From UBA9732 sp963606545 (GTDB lineage: Bacteria; Spirochaetota; Spirochaetia; Sphaerochaetales; Sphaerochaetaceae), in contig CAVCYP010000061.1 of NCBI GenBank assembly GCA_963606545.1, positions 1 to 8,077 on the forward strand: 8,077 nucleotides of DNA, written 5' to 3'. The notes beneath the pieces are model-generated. The model ran no database searches and was not told the origin of the DNA. It worked only from the letters and a program-made list of their open reading frames with translations. This document shows, piece by piece, positions 5,387-8,077 of the stretch. The position numbers were made by a program, and so were the translations under genes. Every line of letters begins with the position of its first letter. Within the stretch, counting starts at the first letter, position 1.

Positions 5387-7915
5387 TTATTTCACAACAA
5401 AGCTGACAAGCTTGTTTGGGACCACAATTTCCTTCAAAATTGTGGAACCTTCAAGATAGCGTTTGACGTTATCGTTTGCCTTGGCTGCTGCAATCAGGTC
5501 TTCTTTTGCGGTGTCTTTTGCAAGCGTGAGCTTTGCACGAACCTTTCCGTTGATTTGAACAACAATGGCAACTTCAGCATCAACTGTCATTTTTTCATCA
5601 TAGACAGGCCATTTTTCGTTGGCAATTGAAGGTTGATGTCCAGCTCTCTCCCAAAGCTCTTCAGCAAGGTGTGGTGTATAAGGGCTGAGCATGAGCACAA
5701 ACGGCTCCCAAGCTTCTCTTGGAAGTTTGTCCAGCTTAGAGAGGTCGCTGACATAAATCATCATCTGGCTGATTGCTGTGTTAAAGTTCAGGGTTGCAGT
5801 GTCATCTGTGACCTTCTTTATGGTCTTGTGAAGACTCTTCATAAGTTCAGCTGGAGCCTTTTCATCAACAAGTTCTTTCTCTTCAGCAATGCGCCAAATC
5901 TTATCAATGAAACGCCAAACCCCAGCAATTCCAGTTGTAGACCAAGGCTTTGAAACCTGAAGTGGACCCATGAACATTTCATACATACGCATGGTATCTG
6001 CGCCGTATTCAGCTTCAACTTCATCTGGGTTAATTACGTTCTTAAGGCTCTTGGACATTTTTGCAATAACCCGCTCCAAGACCTCTCCAGTTTCCTTATC
6101 AACAAAGACGCCCGGTTCTTTTTCAATGACCTGATCTGCCTGTACCAGTGATTTATTTGACCTCTGATAGGCAAATGAGGTTATCATTCCCTGGTTTACC
6201 AATCTTGCAAAAGGCTCTGGAGTTGAGACTAAACCTAAGTCATAAAGGACCTTGTGCCAGAATCTTGCATACAAAAGATGCAGTACTGCGTGCTCTGTTC
6301 CACCAACATAGAGGTTAACCGGCATCCAGTATTTTTCCTTCTCTGGATCAACAAATCTTTCCTTGTTCTTTGGATCAATGTATCTGAGATAGTACCAGCA
6401 GGAACCGCCCCACTGTGGCATTGTATTGGTCTCTCTCTTGGCCGGTCCACCACACTTTGGACAACGGCAGTTTACCCAAGAAGAGATGTTTGCAAGAGGA
6501 CTCTCTCCTGTGCCGGAAGGGAGGTAGCTTTCTACTTCAGGGAGTCTGAGAGGAAGTTCTTCTTCTGGAACAAGGACTGTTCCGCAGTCAGGACAGTGGA
6601 TGAGAGGTATTGGCTCACCCCAGTAACGCTGTCTGCTGAATACCCAGTCTCTGAGTTTAAAATTGATTGTTTTATGTCCAATGCCCCGCTCTTGGAGGAA
6701 CTGAATCATCTTTTCAATGGCATCGGCCTTATTGAGACCATCCAAGAAGCCACTATTTACGTGAATTCCGTCTTCTGTCCAAGCTTGAGTCTGGACGTCT
6801 ACTTGGCTCTTTAAGACTTCAATGATTGGAAGACCAAATTTCTTGGCAAACTCCCAGTCTCTGGTATCATGTGCAGGGACTGCCATGATTGCACCAGTGC
6901 CGTAGGAGATGAGTACATAGTCAGCAATCCAAATTGGGATTTCTTTTCCGTTTACAGGGTTGATTGCATAGCTTCCGGAGAAGACACCAGTCTTTTCCTT
7001 TGCAAGGTCTGTTCTGTCAAGGTCGCTCTTTTTTGCAGCTTCTTGGACGTACTGCTGAACCTTTTCTTTCTGCTCTGCAGTTGTGAGTTTGTTTACAAGT
7101 GGATGTTCTGGAGAAATGACCATGTAGGTGGCGCCAAAGAGGGTGTCACATCTGGTTGTGAAGACTTCAAGTTTTCCAGCTGGGTCCTTTTCAAGACCCT
7201 TAACCTGGAAAGTAACAGAAGCGCCTTCACTCTTTCCAATCCAGTTGCGCTGCATCATCTTGACGGACTCTGGCCAATCTACCAAATCAAGGTCATCCAA
7301 GAGCCTCTGAGCATAAGCTGTGATTTTCAAAATCCACTGACGAATATTTTTCTTCTCTACTTGGGCGCCACATCTTTCACAATGGCCTTCTTTGACTTCT
7401 TCATTGGCAAGTCCAGTCTTACAGTTTGGACACCAGTTAATTGGAGCTTGGGTTTCATAAGCCAAGCCTTTCTCATAAAGCTTTTCAAAAATCCACTGAG
7501 TCCAATGATAGTAGTCTGGATCACAGGTGGAGATTTCTCTGTCCCAGTCATAGCAGAAACCAAGACTCTTAATCTGGCGTCTGAAGGTATTAATATTCTT
7601 TTCCGTTGTAATTGCGGGGTGAGTTCCGGTCTGAATTGCATAGTTTTCTGCAGGCAGACCAAAAGAGTCAAAGCCCATTGGGTGAAGAACGTTATAGCCG
7701 TTCATTCTGAGGTATCGGCTGTAGATATCGGTTGCTGTATAGCCTTCCGGATGCCCTACATGCAGTCCCGCACCGGATGGATATGGGAACATATCAAGCA
7801 CGTAGGCTCTTTTTTCTTTTGGATATGAGGGATCTTCTTTCACTGAGAACGTTTTATGTTCTGCCCAATACTTTTGCCACTTTGGCTCTGTTTCATTAAA
7901 CGGATATTTACTCAT
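5387..7915 (-). CDS. leuS: leucyl-tRNA synthetase
   Basis: Class Ia leucine-tRNA ligase that charges tRNA-Leu in the cytosol; essential. Seen in order: HIGH-type HVGH at 52-55 inside PYPSGAGLHVGH; a zinc-binding knuckle with Cys162, Cys165, Cys179 and Cys182; the CP1 editing domain, including TTRCDTLFG at 253-261 (Thr-rich editing pocket) and a later AVPAHDTRDWEFA stretch with the conserved Asp; further CPDC and CPKC motifs before ETNTMPQWGGSCWYYLRY; KMSKS at 619-623; the anticodon-binding helical domain; and a C-terminal VVQINGKVRAKL segment. At 842 aa it is normal for bacterial LeuRS and uninterrupted. The ATG at 7915 gives the family N-terminus (KYPF...EPKWQ.YW). A GGAG lies only two bases before it, unusually close. 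It converges on the aminotransferase gene across a shared terminator. Confidence 0.99.
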   Translation of the reverse strand: MSKYPFNETEPKWQKYWAEHKTFSVKEDPSYPKEKRAYVLDMFPYPSGAGLHVGHPEGYTATDIYSRYLRMNGYNVLHPMGFDSFGLPAENYAIQTGTHPAITTEKNINTFRRQIKSLGFCYDWDREISTCDPDYYHWTQWIFEKLYEKGLAYETQAPINWCPNCKTGLANEEVKEGHCERCGAQVEKKNIRQWILKITAYAQRLLDDLDLVDWPESVKMMQRNWIGKSEGASVTFQVKGLEKDPAGKLEVFTTRCDTLFGATYMVISPEHPLVNKLTTAEQKEKVQQYVQEAAKKSDLDRTDLAKEKTGVFSGSYAINPVNGKEIPIWIADYVLISYGTGAIMAVPAHDTRDWEFAKKFGLPIIEVLKSQVDVQTQAWTEDGIHVNSGFLDGLNKADAIEKMIQFLQERGIGHKTINFKLRDWVFSRQRYWGEPIPLIHCPDCGTVLVPEEELPLRLPEVESYLPSGTGESPLANISSWVNCRCPKCGGPAKRETNTMPQWGGSCWYYLRYIDPKNKERFVDPEKEKYWMPVNLYVGGTEHAVLHLLYARFWHKVLYDLGLVSTPEPFARLVNQGMITSFAYQRSNKSLVQADQVIEKEPGVFVDKETGEVLERVIAKMSKSLKNVINPDEVEAEYGADTMRMYEMFMGPLQVSKPWSTTGIAGVWRFIDKIWRIAEEKELVDEKAPAELMKSLHKTIKKVTDDTATLNFNTAISQMMIYVSDLSKLDKLPREAWEPFVLMLSPYTPHLAEELWERAGHQPSIANEKWPVYDEKMTVDAEVAIVVQINGKVRAKLTLAKDTAKEDLIAAAKANDNVKRYLEGSTILKEIVVPNKLVSFVVK

Positions 7916-7919
7916 GGCT

Positions 7920-7943
7920 CCACATATTAATTATATTATGTGG
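7920..7943. repeat. inverted repeat in the leuS upstream region
   Basis: CCACATA (7920-7926) and TATGTGG (7937-7943) form perfect 7-bp arms around a 10-nt AT-only spacer. The repeat brackets the TATAAT box, and its start-proximal arm overlaps the leuS Shine-Dalgarno. It could be a DNA operator or chance in AT-rich sequence; no regulator is identified. Confidence 0.4.
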
Positions 7944-7958
7944 CTTGGTCAATGAAAG
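7930..7958 (-). promoter_or_regulatory. candidate leuS promoter
   Basis: On the minus strand a perfect TATAAT (7935-7930) is preceded, after 17 nt, by a weak -35 match CTTTCA (7958-7953). The predicted start near 7923 would leave a leader of about 8 nt that begins at the Shine-Dalgarno. A better -35 (TTGACC, 7952-7947) pairs at 17 nt only with TAATAT (7929-7924), which would start transcription almost at the ATG. Neither is proven. Confidence 0.35.
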
Positions 7959-7994
7959 ATGCCTTTTCCTCCCTAGACCTCTCCCACGGGCTTC

Positions 7995-8077
7995 TCAAAC
8001 GGGCCTCTCAAACTCCTTGGCTACGTTCTCCAAAAGCTTTCTGATTGGCAGCTTCTGTGGGCAAACTTTCTCGCACT
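7995..8077 (-). CDS. aldo/keto reductase with C-terminal ferredoxin-like domain (COG1453 type), C-terminal fragment
   Basis: Only the last 26 codons and the TGA stop lie in the window; the gene continues past the right edge. The visible peptide begins C-E-K-V-C-P-Q-K-L-P-I-R and ends KEFERPV. C-x3-C-P followed by (Q)-x-x-P-I-R is the end of the 4Fe-4S cluster region found at the C-terminus of COG1453 predicted aldo/keto reductases, which read like C..CEEHCPQ.IPIR. The cluster's first cysteines and the catalytic barrel would be outside the window. The stop is 79 nt upstream of leuS on the same strand, with no terminator between, so readthrough into leuS is possible. The identification rests on a short motif, but the frame, the motif and a sensible stop agree. 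Confidence 0.7.
   Translation of the reverse strand, partial: CEKVCPQKLPIRKLLENVAKEFERPV

Noticed and set aside
6254..6814. 186-codon plus-strand open frame antisense to leuS
   Set aside because: It mirrors the conserved LeuRS catalytic region and shows no domain of its own.
6869..7828. 319-codon plus-strand open frame antisense to leuS
   Set aside because: It lies wholly inside leuS, whose protein is conserved throughout. The antisense translation has no recognisable motif, is rich in Phe, Ser and Cys, and has no clear ribosome site.
7924..7952. TTGACC-17 nt-TAATAT as the main leuS promoter
   Set aside because: It would start transcription at about 7917, essentially at the ATG and past the Shine-Dalgarno, so the TATAAT alternative is preferred, though also weakly supported.
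7952..8047. Short plus-strand frame starting MKDAFSSLDL
   Set aside because: It stops after about 31 codons, has no Shine-Dalgarno, and overlaps the better-supported minus-strand Fe-S reductase tail and the leuS upstream region.
1..8077. CRISPR array, IS element, tRNA/rRNA or attachment site
   Set aside because: No regularly spaced repeats, transposase motifs, terminal inverted repeats with target duplications, or cloverleaf/T-loop signatures were seen. The intergenic gaps are all under 100 bases and leave little room.

Overview
The window looks like ordinary chromosomal DNA from a bacterium of moderate GC content. The LeuRS N-terminus, the LeuRS segment with the ETNTMPQW motif, and the cysteine-rich enzymes remind me of Treponema-like spirochaetes (Spirochaetota). 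That placement is recognition without a search, so it is only moderately secure. A low-GC Firmicute is the main alternative. There is no sign of phage, transposon, CRISPR array, rRNA or tRNA.

Layout, left to right. (1) Positions 35-2087, minus strand: a tightly packed three-gene operon read right to left. It holds an MTH1/MutT-type Nudix hydrolase, an aldo/keto reductase and a YigZ/IMPACT-family protein. The Nudix and reductase genes overlap by 4 nt, and the YigZ start lies within a few bases of the reductase stop. (2) Positions 2088-2158: a 71-nt divergent intergenic region. It has a candidate minus-strand promoter and a strong Shine-Dalgarno for deoC. (3) Positions 2159-5296, plus strand: deoC (deoxyribose-phosphate aldolase), then 9 nt later an unusually long thymidine-kinase-like protein, then 39 nt later a fold-type I PLP aminotransferase. 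(4) Positions 5297-5386: a convergent intergenic region with a near-perfect bidirectional intrinsic terminator. (5) Positions 5387-7915, minus strand: complete leuS. (6) Positions 7995-8077, minus strand: the last 26 codons of a second, unrelated aldo/keto reductase of the ferredoxin-tailed COG1453 type, cut by the window edge.

Functional reading: deoC and the TK-like gene form a deoxynucleoside salvage/catabolism pair. The Nudix gene is a probable nucleotide-pool sanitiser next to two generic metabolic genes, and leuS is housekeeping. The most unusual item is the TK-like protein. At 380 aa it is far longer than typical type II thymidine kinases (about 190-235 aa). Several TK signature positions differ, and its C-terminal extension begins where the base composition drops sharply. 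I see no convincing new multi-gene system here. The other findings concern start-site choice, possible very short leaders and a candidate operator at leuS.
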